Assembly: GCA_027486405.1 (NCBI GenBank)
Contig: JAIXPD010000024.1
Location: forward strand, 124,001-188,000
Length of the DNA: 64,000 bases
Source of the DNA: Azospirillum sp.
Lineage (GTDB): Bacteria; Pseudomonadota; Alphaproteobacteria; Azospirillales; Azospirillaceae
Reading direction: 5' to 3'
In this document: in pieces, positions 1 to 8,177 of the stretch
Layout: each line of letters begins with the position of its first letter
How positions within the stretch are numbered: position 1 is the first letter of the stretch
Notes under the pieces: generated by a model
Seen by the model: only the letters and a program-made list of their open reading frames with translations
Told to the model about the DNA's origin: nothing
Databases searched by the model: none
Translations under genes and position numbers: made by a program

Positions 1-167
1 GCGATCTTGGCTTTGACCGCGTCACCCTGCATGTCTGGGCCGACAACGACGCCGCCCAACGGCTCTACGCCAAGGAAGGCTTCGTTGAGGCCGGGCGCGC
101 CGCCATCCCCTGGCACGAGCGGTTGCCGCACCAGGGGGGAAGCGTGCTGTTGCGCCGTCCGGTGTGA
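1..167 (+). CDS. GNAT-family N-acetyltransferase, C-terminal fragment
   Basis: The window opens inside this gene. About 54 codons remain, read from base 3 and ending in TGA at 165-167. The peptide runs DLGFDRVTLHVWADNDAAQR then LYAKEGFVEAGR, which is the usual last part of a GNAT fold: a beta-strand with V-x-A-x-N, then the A-x-x-L-Y-x-K-x-G-F alpha-helix signature that follows the acetyl-CoA site. The family transfers an acetyl group from acetyl-CoA to an amine. The acceptor-binding half lies outside the window, so the substrate cannot be named. It converges with prmB. Confidence 0.75.
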   Translation, partial: DLGFDRVTLHVWADNDAAQRLYAKEGFVEAGRAAIPWHERLPHQGGSVLLRRPV

Positions 168-198
168 GCAACCGGGAACGGGGGAGGGGCGTTGCCCC

Positions 199-1128
199 TC
201 ACTTCAACCCCTTCAACTGGTCGCGGGTCAGCCAGAACACCTCCCCGAAGCTGTTGGCGGTTTCCAGCCACAGGAAATCCAGGTTGGGGTAATCGGCCTC
301 CAGGATTTCACGCCCGGTCCCGAACTCGCACAGCAGGCCGCCGTCCGGCGTCAGATGCTTGGCGGATTCCTTCAGGATGCGGCGGACGATGTCCAGCCCG
401 TCATTTCCGCCCGCCAGCGCCATCACCGGTTCGTGGCGGAACTCGGTCGGCAGCGCGTCCATCGCGTCCTGGTCCACATAGGGCGGATTGGTGATGATGA
501 CGTCGTATTTGCGCGTCTTCAGCGGGGCGAAGAGATCGCCGTGGTGCAGGGTGATGCGGTCGGCAAAGCCGCTGTCGGCGACGTTGCGCTTGGCCACCTC
601 CAGCGCGTCGGCGGACAGATCGACGGCGTCCACCTGCGCCTCCGGGAAGATGCGGGCGGCGAGAATCGCCAGGCAACCCGACCCGGTGCACAGATCCAGC
701 ACCCGTTCGACCGAGGTCGGATCCTCCACCAGCGTGAAATCATCGCCGCCGAACAGATCGGAAAACAGCAATTCGCCGATGAAGGAACGCGGGACCAGAA
801 CCCGTTCATCGACGTAAAAGGGGATGCCCTGGATGTAGGCCTTGTTCAGCAGATAGGGGGCCGGTTTGCGGGTGTCGACGCGGGCGTGCAGGAGGTCCGC
901 CACCTTTTGGCGCTCGGCCAGCGTCAGCCGCGCGTCGATGTTGGGTTCCAACTGGTCGATGGGCAGATGCAGGCTTTCCAGCACCAGGAACACCGCCTCG
1001 TCAAAGGCGGTGGTGGTCCCGTGGCCGTAATCGAGATCGGCTTCGTTGAAACGGCTGACGGCGTAGCGCAGGAAATCGCGGATGCTGACCAGCTCGGCGG
1101 CGGCGGTCGCGGCGGTGTGTTCGGTCAC
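199..1128 (-). CDS. prmB: PrmB, ribosomal protein L3 N5-glutamine methyltransferase
   Basis: A 309-residue SAM-dependent methyltransferase, the normal size for PrmB (E. coli about 310). The N-terminal helical domain (about 1-110) is followed by a Rossmann methyltransferase domain with the SAM motif LDLCTGSGCLA at 144-154 and the glutamine-methylating NPPY motif at 214-217. PrmB methylates a glutamine of ribosomal protein L3 in the cytoplasm and aids 50S assembly. The related PrmC acts on release factors; the long N-terminal region and the NPPYVD context favour PrmB. The start is a GTG at 1126-1128 preceded by GAGAG. It lies 45 bases downstream of arsC on the same strand. Confidence 0.9.
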   Translation of the reverse strand: MTEHTAATAAAELVSIRDFLRYAVSRFNEADLDYGHGTTTAFDEAVFLVLESLHLPIDQLEPNIDARLTLAERQKVADLLHARVDTRKPAPYLLNKAYIQGIPFYVDERVLVPRSFIGELLFSDLFGGDDFTLVEDPTSVERVLDLCTGSGCLAILAARIFPEAQVDAVDLSADALEVAKRNVADSGFADRITLHHGDLFAPLKTRKYDVIITNPPYVDQDAMDALPTEFRHEPVMALAGGNDGLDIVRRILKESAKHLTPDGGLLCEFGTGREILEADYPNLDFLWLETANSFGEVFWLTRDQLKGLK

Positions 1129-1173
1129 GATTGGTCTCTCCGGTGGCGGAAGGGCGGGGAGGGGATGGCGGCG

Positions 1174-1515
1174 TTACAGCAGGTCGAGCACCGCGTCGGG
1201 CGGGCGGCCGACGCGCGCGCGGTCGCCCCGGACCACGATCGGGCGTTCGATGGCGCTGGGGTTGGCCGACAGGGCGGCGATCAGCGCCTCACCATCCAGA
1301 TCGGCGGGGATTCCCGCCTCGGCGGCTTCCTTGGCGCGGCGGATGTCGCGCGGCCCAACCCCCAGTTTGGCCACAATCGCCGCCAGCTCGGCGGGCGAGG
1401 GCGGGGTCTTCAGATACTCGACCACCACCGGCTCAACGCCCCGTTCGCGCAGCAATTCCAGGGTTTGCCGGGATTTGGAACAGCGCGGGTTGTGGTAGAG
1501 GGTGACGTCGCTCAT
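1174..1515 (-). CDS. arsC: Arsenate reductase, glutaredoxin-coupled (ArsC family)
   Basis: A 113-residue thioredoxin-fold protein. The opening HNPRCSKSRQTL puts the catalytic cysteine at residue 12, as in plasmid R773 ArsC, and the C-terminal ERPIVV...RPPDAVLDLL is typical of the family. It would reduce arsenate to arsenite using glutathione and glutaredoxin. I chose the ATG at 1513-1515 because family proteins start just before the first beta-strand; a longer reading to 1572 only adds residues that do not match. There is no arsR, arsB or acr3 next to it, so this is an orphan copy, possibly a general YfgD/Spx-like relative, not part of an ars operon. Confidence 0.87.
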   Translation of the reverse strand: MSDVTLYHNPRCSKSRQTLELLRERGVEPVVVEYLKTPPSPAELAAIVAKLGVGPRDIRRAKEAAEAGIPADLDGEALIAALSANPSAIERPIVVRGDRARVGRPPDAVLDLL

Positions 1516-1613
1516 CGGAAATCCTGTGTTGCGGTTCACCGACAGATACACCCGTCCCCCTGCCGTCGCCAAGCCACCCGCGCGGTGGTCTGCGTCTTGC
1601 CCGGTTTTGCGCT

Positions 1614-1631
1614 ATGTTATAACGTTGTCAC
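1614..1631 (+). promoter_or_regulatory. Zur-like operator candidate
   Basis: ATGTTATAACGTTGTCAC, in otherwise GC-rich DNA, 63 bases upstream of the Tat-signal gene. It contains the perfect palindrome GTTATAAC and one good half of the proteobacterial Zur consensus (TGTTATA-N-TATAACA); the second half is degenerate. A DUF1007 plus NicO transporter downstream would fit control by a zinc or nickel repressor. Assignment is by eye only. Confidence 0.35.
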
Positions 1632-1693
1632 GCCGCGCGGTTGCGGGGGATGCCTACCCTGGCCGAAGCGGTCTGAAACAAGAGAGGTGCCTG

Positions 1694-2026
1694 ATGGGCG
1701 GACAGGATCACACGGTGTCACGGCGGTGGGCGTCGCGGCGTCGGCTGTTGCGCGGTTTGGCGCTGGGCGGTCTCGGTCTGGCGCTGGGACGCGCTGGGGA
1801 GGCACGGGCCTTCACGGTGCGGTCGGGGTCCGATTACGGCGCGATGCTGGATGGGGCGTGTGGGGCCTCCGCCGATCATCGCCGCCAGATTGTGGAGCTG
1901 GAAAGCGCGCTGGGCGGGACCGCCGCCGACCCGCGCATCCTCGCGGTGATCCGGCAAACCGCCTGCCCATCCTGCGGCTGCCCGCTGCTGCTGGCCCCGG
2001 CCACCACCGCGCCCTCCCCCTTCTGA
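1694..2026 (+). CDS. Small Tat-exported protein with C-terminal CxxCxC motif, unknown function
   Basis: A 110-residue protein. SRRRLLR (14-20) followed by a hydrophobic GLALGGLGLALG and a cleavable ARA site near 39 make a good twin-arginine signal peptide, so the protein should be exported folded. The mature part is only about 70 residues and has four cysteines: C56 and the cluster CPSCGCP with C91, C94 and C96. I do not recognise the family. The stop TGA (2024-2026) directly abuts the ATG of the DUF1007 gene, so the two are translationally coupled, followed by a His-rich metal transporter. A periplasmic metal-binding or metallochaperone role is inferred from this context. The ATG at 1694 follows AGAGAGG. 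Confidence 0.7.
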   Translation: MGGQDHTVSRRWASRRRLLRGLALGGLGLALGRAGEARAFTVRSGSDYGAMLDGACGASADHRRQIVELESALGGTAADPRILAVIRQTACPSCGCPLLLAPATTAPSPF

Positions 2027-2611
2027 ATGCGGCGCTTGGGCGGTTCAATCGGCGGCCTGTGCGCGCTTGGGCTGGTCGCGCTCGCCCGACCGGCGGCGGC
2101 CCATCCCCATGTCTTCGCCGAGGTGTCGTTCGGTTTGCAATTCGCCGACAAGGGGCTGGAAGCCGTTGATGTGACGTGGCGCTTTGACGAGATGTATTCG
2201 CAGGCGATGCTGCCCGACTATCTGAAAAAGGGCGAAAAGCAGCTCTCGGCGGCGGGGGTGCAAGGGCTTTACAACGACGTGTTCCGCTTTCTCGGCGACT
2301 ACCGTTACTACACCGACGTAGCGGTTGGCGGAAACCTGATGAAAAAGATCAACGCCGGTGGCTTCACCGCAAGGGCGGAGCGCGGGGCCTTGGTGTTTCA
2401 TTTCATGATACCGCTCGATCAACCGGTGGCCTCCGGCACCGTTGATCTGCTGGGCTTCGACCCGGATTATTTCATCGAATACACGCTGGCGGGGGCACCG
2501 AAGGCGCACGGCAAGCCGTTTCGCCATCAATGCAAGACCCAGCGATTCCAGCGCGAAACCGACATCACCGGCCCGATTGGCGTGGCCGGTCTGTCCTGTG
2601 TGATCGGGTGA
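2027..2611 (+). CDS. DUF1007 family periplasmic protein
   Basis: A 194-residue protein with a Sec-type signal peptide ending at about residue 25 (RPAAA before HPHVF), so the mature protein begins with a histidine. The HPHVFAEVSFGLQF opening, the WRFDEMYS segment and the FDPDYFIEYTL stretch match the DUF1007 family, proteins found beside NicO/RcnA-type nickel-cobalt or zinc transporters. The ATG follows the preceding stop with no gap, and the stop lies 5 bases before the transporter start, so the three genes form one operon. The mature histidine N-terminus suggests metal binding in the periplasm, but no reaction is known. Confidence 0.85.
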   Translation: MRRLGGSIGGLCALGLVALARPAAAHPHVFAEVSFGLQFADKGLEAVDVTWRFDEMYSQAMLPDYLKKGEKQLSAAGVQGLYNDVFRFLGDYRYYTDVAVGGNLMKKINAGGFTARAERGALVFHFMIPLDQPVASGTVDLLGFDPDYFIEYTLAGAPKAHGKPFRHQCKTQRFQRETDITGPIGVAGLSCVIG

Positions 2612-2616
2612 GGGCG

Positions 2617-3654
2617 ATGCGGACAACGGCACGGGGGCTGTTGGCCCTGGTCCTGACGGTGTGGCTGGCGTTGGGCAGCACGGGCGCGCAAGCCGCGAGT
2701 CCGCTGGCCGGTGGGCGCGCCGCCGCCCCGGACGAGGCCGCCGCGTCGCTGTCCTTGCTGCCCGAACCGTTGCGCGGGGCCGCACAGAGCCTGAACCGCC
2801 TGCAAGCCGATCTCAGCCGTCAGATGACCGGGCGGTTGCAGGAGATGCGCGACGCCGACGGCGGCGGTTCCCTGGTGGCCGGGGCGTGGCTGTGCCTGAT
2901 CGCCTTCGTCTATGGCGTGCTCCACGCCGCCGGGCCGGGCCATGGCAAGCTGGTGGTGTCGTCCTATTTCCTGGCCAACCGGGCGGCGTGGTGGCGGGGC
3001 GTGCGGCTGTCGGTGGGGGCGGCGCTGACCCAGGCCCTGGCGGCGATCCTGCTGGTCGGGATCCCGGTGCTGCTGCTGGACATGACGCGGGCGAGCGCGC
3101 TGGGGTCCATCCGCTATCTGGAGCTGGTGAGCTATGGCTTGATGACGCTGGTCGGGCTGGTCCTTCTGGTGCGCGCCGCGCGTGGGCAGACCGGTTGCGG
3201 GCACGATCATTCCGGCGGCCCGATCGCCGGTCATGTCCATGGTCCGGCTTGTGGCCACGCTCACCATCATCATGACCATCACGATCATCACCATCATAAC
3301 GACCACGCCGATCACACGCACGCAGCGGCAGCGGATGGGCGTGGCTTTCGCCTGTTGGCGTTGGCGGTCGGGTGTCGGCCCTGTTCGGGGGCGGTGCTGG
3401 TGCTGCTGTTCGCGCTGGCCAACGACATGGTTGCCGCCGGGTTGATGGCGGTTTTGGTGATGGCCGCCGGGGTCGCGTTGACCACGTCGGCGGCGGGATT
3501 CGTCGGCATCGGCGCGCGGCGCGGGGTGGAGCGGCTGCTGTCCGCCCACCCGCGCGCCACCGATCTGGCCGAACGCGGGCTGGCCTTTGCCGGGGCCGGG
3601 CTGGTCACGCTGCTGGGTGGCGCGCTGTTTTTGGCGGCTCTGGGCGGGGTTTGA
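2617..3654 (+). CDS. NicO/RcnA-type nickel-cobalt transporter with His-rich loop
   Basis: A 345-residue inner-membrane protein. An N-terminal signal-like helix (8-26) is followed by a soluble stretch, then membrane segments starting near 88. The family motif HAAGPGHGK is at 103-111, and a second block GCRPCSGA at 252-259. Between them (about 195-235) is a loop of more than 15 histidines with aspartates, the cytoplasmic metal-sensing or metal-sequestering loop of this family. RcnA exports Ni/Co; relatives next to DUF1007 may instead handle zinc, so direction and metal are open. The start ATG at 2617 was chosen over in-frame upstream codons because it sits 5 bases after the DUF1007 stop. Confidence 0.85.
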   Translation: MRTTARGLLALVLTVWLALGSTGAQAASPLAGGRAAAPDEAAASLSLLPEPLRGAAQSLNRLQADLSRQMTGRLQEMRDADGGGSLVAGAWLCLIAFVYGVLHAAGPGHGKLVVSSYFLANRAAWWRGVRLSVGAALTQALAAILLVGIPVLLLDMTRASALGSIRYLELVSYGLMTLVGLVLLVRAARGQTGCGHDHSGGPIAGHVHGPACGHAHHHHDHHDHHHHNDHADHTHAAAADGRGFRLLALAVGCRPCSGAVLVLLFALANDMVAAGLMAVLVMAAGVALTTSAAGFVGIGARRGVERLLSAHPRATDLAERGLAFAGAGLVTLLGGALFLAALGGV

Positions 3655-3743
3655 CGACGCTACCACGCCGCAATCGTTGCGGTGGGTGGTTCCGGGTGAT
3701 AGCTTCCGCCCCAATTTCCAATGTTTTGGCAGAGAGTACAGGC

Positions 3744-4031
3744 ATGTCGCTCGACAAGGCCACGGTGGCCAAGATCGCGCATCTGGCCCGCATCAAGGTG
3801 CCGGACGGAGAACTGGAATCTCTGGCCGGGGAACTGAGCCAGATCCTGACCTTCGTGGAACAACTCAACGAAGTGGACACCACGGATGTTCCGCCGATGA
3901 CCAGCGTGGCCGCGCAAAAGCTGCGCCGCCGCGTGGACGCGGTGACGGACGGCGGTTGCACCCCGCAGGTTCTGTCCAACGGCCCGGAAACGGCCGAAGG
4001 CTTCTACGTCGTTCCGAAGGTGATCGAGTGA
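3744..4031 (+). CDS. gatC: GatC, aspartyl/glutamyl-tRNA amidotransferase subunit C
   Basis: A 95-residue protein, the normal GatC length, starting [20 protein letters not shown] and carrying the EQLNEVDT and PPMTS segments typical of the subunit. GatC clamps GatA to GatB in the GatCAB complex, which converts Glu-tRNA(Gln), and in many bacteria Asp-tRNA(Asn), to the amidated form. AGAGAG lies about 6 bases before the ATG. The stop TGA (4029-4031) shares its last base with the gatA ATG, so translation is coupled. gatB is not adjacent downstream, since a terminator follows gatA. Confidence 0.95.
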   Translation: MSLDKATVAKIAHLARIKVPDGELESLAGELSQILTFVEQLNEVDTTDVPPMTSVAAQKLRRRVDAVTDGGCTPQVLSNGPETAEGFYVVPKVIE

Positions 4032-5512
4032 TGACGGCGCTTACGCATCTGACCATGGCGTCGGCCCTGGATGGCCTCGCCAAGAAAGAGTTCACGGCGG
4101 TGGAACTGGCCGAGGCGCATGTGCGCGCGGTCGAATCGGCGCGGCCGTTCAACATCTTCATCACCGAAACCCCCGACGCCGCCCTGTCGATGGCCAAGGC
4201 CAGCGACGAGCGCCGCGCGAAGGGAGAGGCCGGGCCGATGGACGGCCTGCCCATCGCGGTGAAGGATCTGTTCTGCACCAAGGGCATCGCCACCACGGCG
4301 GGCAGCAAGATTCTCGACGGTTTCACGCCGGAGTATGAATCGACGGTGACGTCGCAGCTCTGGCGCGATGGGGCCGTGCTGCTGGGCAAGGTCAACCTCG
4401 ACGAATTCGCCATGGGGTCGGCGACCATCACCGCCCATCAGGGCGAAACGGTCAGCCCCTGGAGTCCCGGCCAGCCCGGCCAGTGGGACCGCAAGATCGT
4501 GGCGGGCGGCTCGTCCGGCGGCTCGGCGGCGGCGGTGGCCGCGCGCGTGGCGTTGGGCGCGACCGGGACCGACACCGGCGGCTCGATCCGCCAACCGGCG
4601 GGCTACACCGGGACCGTCGGCATCAAGCCGACCTACGGTCGCTGCTCGCGCTGGGGCATCGTCGCCTACGCCTCGTCGCTGGATCAGGCCGGGCCGATGA
4701 CCCGCACGGTCGAAGACGCGGCGATCATGCTGCGGTCGATGTGCGGCTTCGATCCAAAGGATTCGACCTCGGTCGATCTGCCGGTTCCCGATTTCCGCGC
4801 CGCCCTGACCGGCGACATCCGTGGCCTGCGCGTCGGCATTCCAAAGGAATACCGGGTCGAAGGGCTGTCGGCGGAAATCGACGCGCTGTGGACCCAGGGC
4901 ATCGAATGGCTGAAGGACGCGGGCGCGGTCCCGGTGGAGATCAGCCTGCCGCACACCAAATACGCCCTGGCCGCCTATTACATCATCGCCCCGGCGGAAG
5001 CCTCCTCCAACCTCGCGCGCTACGACGGCGTCCGCTATGGCCTGCGGGTCGAGGGCGGCAGCCTCGCCGAGATGTACGAGAACACCCGTGGGGCCGGGTT
5101 CGGCAAAGAGGTGCGCCGCCGCATCCTGGTCGGCACCTATGTGTTGTCGGCGGGCTATTACGACGCCTATTACAACAAGGCCCGTCAGGTGCGCACCCGC
5201 ATCAAGTGGGACTTTGACGAGGCGTTCAAGAGCTGCGACGTCATCCTGACGCCGACCGCTCCCAGCACGCCCTTTGCCATCGGCGAGAAGATGGACGATC
5301 CGGTGCAGATGTACCTGAACGACGTCTTCACCGTGCCGATCAACCTCGCCGGTCTGCCCGGCCTGTCGGTCCCCGCCGGTTTGGGTGCCGACGGCCTGCC
5401 GCTGGGCCTGCAACTGATCGGCCGCCCGTTCGACGAGGAAACCCTGCTGCGCGTTGGTCAGGTCGTGGAAAAGGCGGCGAACGTCACCGCGCTGCCGAAT
5501 TTCATGGCGTAA
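4031..5512 (+). CDS. gatA: GatA, glutamyl-tRNA(Gln) amidotransferase subunit A
   Basis: A 493-residue amidase-signature enzyme. The Ser-cisSer-Lys triad is visible as K78 (PIAVKDL), S161 in GGSSGGSA and S185 in [10 protein letters not shown]. GatA hydrolyses glutamine and supplies ammonia to GatB for tRNA-dependent amidation in the cytoplasm. Length and the C-terminal block ([23 protein letters not shown]) match GatA rather than general amidases. The ATG overlaps the gatC stop by one base. A strong hairpin ends the unit 29 bases after the stop. Confidence 0.95.
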   Translation: MTALTHLTMASALDGLAKKEFTAVELAEAHVRAVESARPFNIFITETPDAALSMAKASDERRAKGEAGPMDGLPIAVKDLFCTKGIATTAGSKILDGFTPEYESTVTSQLWRDGAVLLGKVNLDEFAMGSATITAHQGETVSPWSPGQPGQWDRKIVAGGSSGGSAAAVAARVALGATGTDTGGSIRQPAGYTGTVGIKPTYGRCSRWGIVAYASSLDQAGPMTRTVEDAAIMLRSMCGFDPKDSTSVDLPVPDFRAALTGDIRGLRVGIPKEYRVEGLSAEIDALWTQGIEWLKDAGAVPVEISLPHTKYALAAYYIIAPAEASSNLARYDGVRYGLRVEGGSLAEMYENTRGAGFGKEVRRRILVGTYVLSAGYYDAYYNKARQVRTRIKWDFDEAFKSCDVILTPTAPSTPFAIGEKMDDPVQMYLNDVFTVPINLAGLPGLSVPAGLGADGLPLGLQLIGRPFDEETLLRVGQVVEKAANVTALPNFMA

Positions 5513-5541
5513 GGCTGGTCCGTTCCGGTCCATAAAAGCGC

Positions 5542-5567
5542 AAAGGCCGCCCCATCGGGCGGCCTTT
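5542..5567 (+). terminator. Hairpin terminator after gatA, probably bidirectional
   Basis: AAAGGCCGCCC (5542-5552), a 4-base loop, then GGGCGGCCTTT: an 11-bp perfect stem whose A/T ends give a short U-run on either strand. It lies between convergent gatA and the small minus-strand gene. Confidence 0.8.
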
Positions 5568-5633
5568 GTGTGTTTGGGATGTGTGTTTGGGGATGACCAG
5601 AGGGTTGATCGCGGAACCGTGCCCTGGCGCGCG

Positions 5634-5849
5634 TCAGCCCTTTCCAGACTTGCGCCGTCCACGCTCACGCGCACCACCCGCTTCCCCTTCCTTGCGTTGA
5701 ACGAACAACCGCCCGGCCTGCATCGCAGCGGCGCGGCTGATGTAATTGCCACAATCAAAGCGCTGACCATCGAACGTCACCGCCAGAACGAAGGTCTGCG
5801 GGCCGGTTTCCTCGATGTGAATGGATGAAGCGGAGGACGCGGGCTTCAT
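5634..5849 (-). CDS. Small conserved-looking protein, unknown function
   Basis: A 71-residue reading frame starting at an ATG (5847-5849). The sequence has a compact beta-like core (IHIEETGPQTFVLAVTFDGQ, then RFDCGNYISRAAAMQAGRLF) and a very basic tail (GGARERGRRKSGKG). The frame continues upstream to 5990, but that extension is low-complexity and Cys/Arg-rich, so I prefer the inner start. I do not recognise a named family. The well-structured core, codon use like that of neighbours and a position between a terminator and a tRNA gene suggest a real gene. Confidence 0.55.
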   Translation of the reverse strand: MKPASSASSIHIEETGPQTFVLAVTFDGQRFDCGNYISRAAAMQAGRLFVQRKEGEAGGARERGRRKSGKG

Positions 5850-6003
5850 GTGTGGGGTCTGCCTCAACAGGTTTGCGCGATCACCGGGCCTTGCGGTTTC
5901 GGCCGAGCGAGGTGATCCAACAGCGAGGCAGGCGCGCGCATCAAGAGGAAACGCGCAACAGGGAGCGCATTTTTCTTCGAAGCGGAGCATGTAAAGGGGA
6001 TGG

Positions 6004-6093
6004 TGGCGGATGGGGTGGGATTCGAACCCACGGTAGGCTCACACCTACGGCGGTTTTCAAGACCGCTGCCTTAAACCACTCGGCCACCCATCC
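6004..6093 (-). tRNA. tRNA-Ser (anticodon UGA)
   Basis: Reading the minus strand from 6093: acceptor GGATGGG pairs with CCCATCC near the 3' end, D-arm contains GCCGAGTGG, anticodon stem-loop CGGTCTTGAAAACCG with anticodon TGA (6057-6059), a long variable arm (GTAGGTGTGAGCCTAC) as in class II serine tRNAs, T-loop GGTTCGAATCC, discriminator G and an encoded CCA at 6004-6006. It decodes UCA and related serine codons. Confidence 0.97.
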
Positions 6094-6186
6094 GCTGCGG
6101 CGCTGCGCGCAACGCGGATGATCCGATTAGCGAATGTGGCGGGCCGGGTCAAGCGTTCCGAGACAAAAAAGCCAACGGGAAAGCCG

Positions 6187-6759
6187 TCAGTTGCGGATGG
6201 GGCGGCCCAGGGTGCGCAGGCGTTTGACCGGGCGGGGGGCGGAGGGGCTGTCGGAGAAGTCGGGCAGGCTGGGCGCGCGCGCGATGGTCTTGCGGATCAG
6301 GTCGGTGGTGGCGGTCAGATCCTCCAGCACCTCCGGCGCGACGCGGCCCTCGTAACGGGGGTGGGAGAGGCGCTGGCGGGTCTGTTCGATCGCCCGCAAT
6401 TCCGGCTCGAACAGTTCGCGCGCGCCGATGGGCAGGACCTGATCGTCGCGCATGCTTGCAAAATAGCTGCGGGTCACGCGGGCCAGCATCCCCGTCAATA
6501 GCATGTCCATGCGGTCGAACTCGGTGCGCAGGTCCGACAGCTTGCCATCGTCCACCCCTTGCAAACGGTCTTCGGTCAGGGCGAAAAGGGCGCGGATCTC
6601 CTCCACCTTGCGGCGGAAATCCAGGAAGGAGGCGAAACGGTCGTCGCCGATGTCGCGCTGGGCACGCTCCGCCAGCCGGGCGGCGTCGATGGCCTGCCGT
6701 TCGATGGCGGTCAGAAGCTCGCGAACCTCTTCCCGGCTGTACCCCTTGCCCCACACCAT
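6187..6759 (-). CDS. Hypothetical helical protein
   Basis: A 190-residue, mostly alpha-helical, charged protein (for example REEVRELLTAIERQAIDAAR and FRRKVEEIRALFALTEDRL), with no signal peptide and no membrane segment. The last 25 residues are Pro/Arg-rich (SAPRPVKRLRTLGRPIRN). I recognise no domain. The ATG (6757-6759) opens with MVWGKGYSREEV, and a frame of this length with good codon structure is likely real. It is separated from xth upstream by a 128-base gap containing an AT-rich patch (6820-6858) that could hold its promoter. Confidence 0.65.
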   Translation of the reverse strand: MVWGKGYSREEVRELLTAIERQAIDAARLAERAQRDIGDDRFASFLDFRRKVEEIRALFALTEDRLQGVDDGKLSDLRTEFDRMDMLLTGMLARVTRSYFASMRDDQVLPIGARELFEPELRAIEQTRQRLSHPRYEGRVAPEVLEDLTATTDLIRKTIARAPSLPDFSDSPSAPRPVKRLRTLGRPIRN

Positions 6760-6887
6760 TCCGCTCTGTTCCTCTGTCCGTCCGCAGGGTGGCGGCGTGG
6801 CCGGACCCGAAGAGAGAATCTTAACGGTAAAACTTTTAACAAAATGCTATTCAATCACCAAGACCAACAGAAAGGCGTTGGGCTGGA

Positions 6888-7661
6888 TCAGGCGTCGCGC
6901 AGCTCCAGAATGACCGGGGTGTGGTCGGACGCCTTTTCGCCGCCGCGCGGGCCACGGTCGATGACGCACCCGGCCAGCCGGTCCGCCGCCTGCGGCGACA
7001 GCAGGAAATGGTCAATGCGCAGGCCCTTGTCGCGCGGCCAGCACCCGGCCTGATAGTCCCAGAAGGTGTAAGCCCGGTCGTCGTCGTGCAGGGCGCGGTA
7101 GGCTTCGGTCAGGCCAAGGTGAAGCAGCGCGCGGAATTTGGCGCGGGTTTCCGGCTGGGTCAGCGCGTCACCGGCCATGTCGGCGGGGGAATAGACGTCG
7201 CGATCCTCTGGGATGACGTTGTAATCGCCGCCCAGCACAAAGGGGATCTCGCGCGCCAGCAGATCGGTGGCGTGGGCGCGCAGCCGGTCCATCCAGCGGA
7301 GCTTGTAGGCGAACTTCTCACCCGGGATCGGGTTGCCGTTGGGCAGATAGAGCGAGGCGATGCGCGCGCCCGCCACCGTCGCCTCGATGTAGCGGGCCTG
7401 TTCGTCCTCCGGCTCGCCGGGCAGGCGGGTGATGACGTCGCTGGCCGGTGTCTTCGACAGCAGGGCAACGCCGTTGTAGGATTTTTGTCCGATCACGGCG
7501 ACGTGATAGCCCAACTCCTCGAATGCGGAACCGGGGAAGGCGGCGGTTTCGCATTTGATTTCCTGGAACAGCACGACGTCGGGCGAGGTCAGACGCAGCC
7601 AGTCGGTGATTTGCGGCAAACGGGCCTTGACGGAATTGACGTTCCAGGTGGCGATCTTCAC
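6888..7661 (-). CDS. xth: Exodeoxyribonuclease III (AP endonuclease)
   Basis: A 257-residue endonuclease/exonuclease/phosphatase-fold enzyme. MKIATWNVNSVKARL is the classic ExoIII start (catalytic Asn), LFQEIKCE carries the metal-binding Glu, LGGDYNV the Asp-x-Asn pair, and RIDHFLLS and ASDHTPVILEL the catalytic Asp and His. It cleaves abasic sites and degrades DNA 3'-5' in base-excision repair. The start is a GTG at 7659-7661, the only one giving the family N-terminus. It follows erpA by 18 bases on the same strand, so the two are probably co-transcribed. Confidence 0.93.
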   Translation of the reverse strand: MKIATWNVNSVKARLPQITDWLRLTSPDVVLFQEIKCETAAFPGSAFEELGYHVAVIGQKSYNGVALLSKTPASDVITRLPGEPEDEQARYIEATVAGARIASLYLPNGNPIPGEKFAYKLRWMDRLRAHATDLLAREIPFVLGGDYNVIPEDRDVYSPADMAGDALTQPETRAKFRALLHLGLTEAYRALHDDDRAYTFWDYQAGCWPRDKGLRIDHFLLSPQAADRLAGCVIDRGPRGGEKASDHTPVILELRDA

Positions 7662-7679
7662 GAAGCGGATTCCGTCTGT

Positions 7680-8039
7680 TCAGGCGGCGAAGGAGTTGCC
7701 ACAGCCGCAGGACGCGGTGGCGTTCGGATTCTTGATCTGGAAGGACGCGCCCATCAGATCCTCGACGTAATCCAGCGTCGCCCCGGCCAGCAGGTCGAGC
7801 GAGGAATCGTCCGTCACCACCTTCACCCCGTCGCGCTCGAACACGAGATCGTCGTCGTTCACCGTGGCGTCGAAGCGGAAGCCGTATTGGAAGCCGGAGC
7901 AGCCGCCGCCCGACACGGTCAGGCGCAGCATCAAGGCCGGGTTGCCTTCCAGCGTGATGAGATGGGCGACGCGCTTGGCGGCGCTTTCGCTGACAATCAG
8001 GACGCGGTCGGTCGCGACGGGAAGCGCGGTGTCGGGCAT
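7680..8039 (-). CDS. erpA: Iron-sulfur cluster insertion protein ErpA (A-type carrier)
   Basis: A 119-residue A-type Fe-S carrier. The three cluster-ligand cysteines are C47 (SGGGCSGFQY), C111 and C113 (SCGCGNSF). Such proteins accept [Fe-S] clusters from the scaffold and pass them to apo-targets. The GFQYGF sequence and the lack of an isc or suf operon beside it favour ErpA over IscA or SufA, which are close relatives. Start ATG 8037-8039. It is divergent from dgt across a 138-base gap that must hold both promoters; the erpA-dgt pairing is common in alphaproteobacteria. Confidence 0.88.
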   Translation of the reverse strand: MPDTALPVATDRVLIVSESAAKRVAHLITLEGNPALMLRLTVSGGGCSGFQYGFRFDATVNDDDLVFERDGVKVVTDDSSLDLLAGATLDYVEDLMGASFQIKNPNATASCGCGNSFAA

Positions 8040-8177
8040 GGCTAAGGTCGCCTCTGGTGCGATGCGGGAAGCTCTGCCCCTGAATGTAGGGTGGAAAGGC
8101 CCCCGCGTCAAAGTTCCGCCGCCGCATGGCACGCCTTCGCCGTTGCGCGGGCGGTGGCGCGTGGGTAGTGTCCGCCC

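Noticed and set aside
7-2169. A 720-codon plus-strand frame over prmB and arsC
   Set aside because: Shadow of two clear minus-strand genes; peptide composition is non-protein-like.
3250-3320. CAT/CAC-rich tract as a microsatellite
   Set aside because: It encodes the His-rich loop of the NicO transporter in frame and is explained by protein function.
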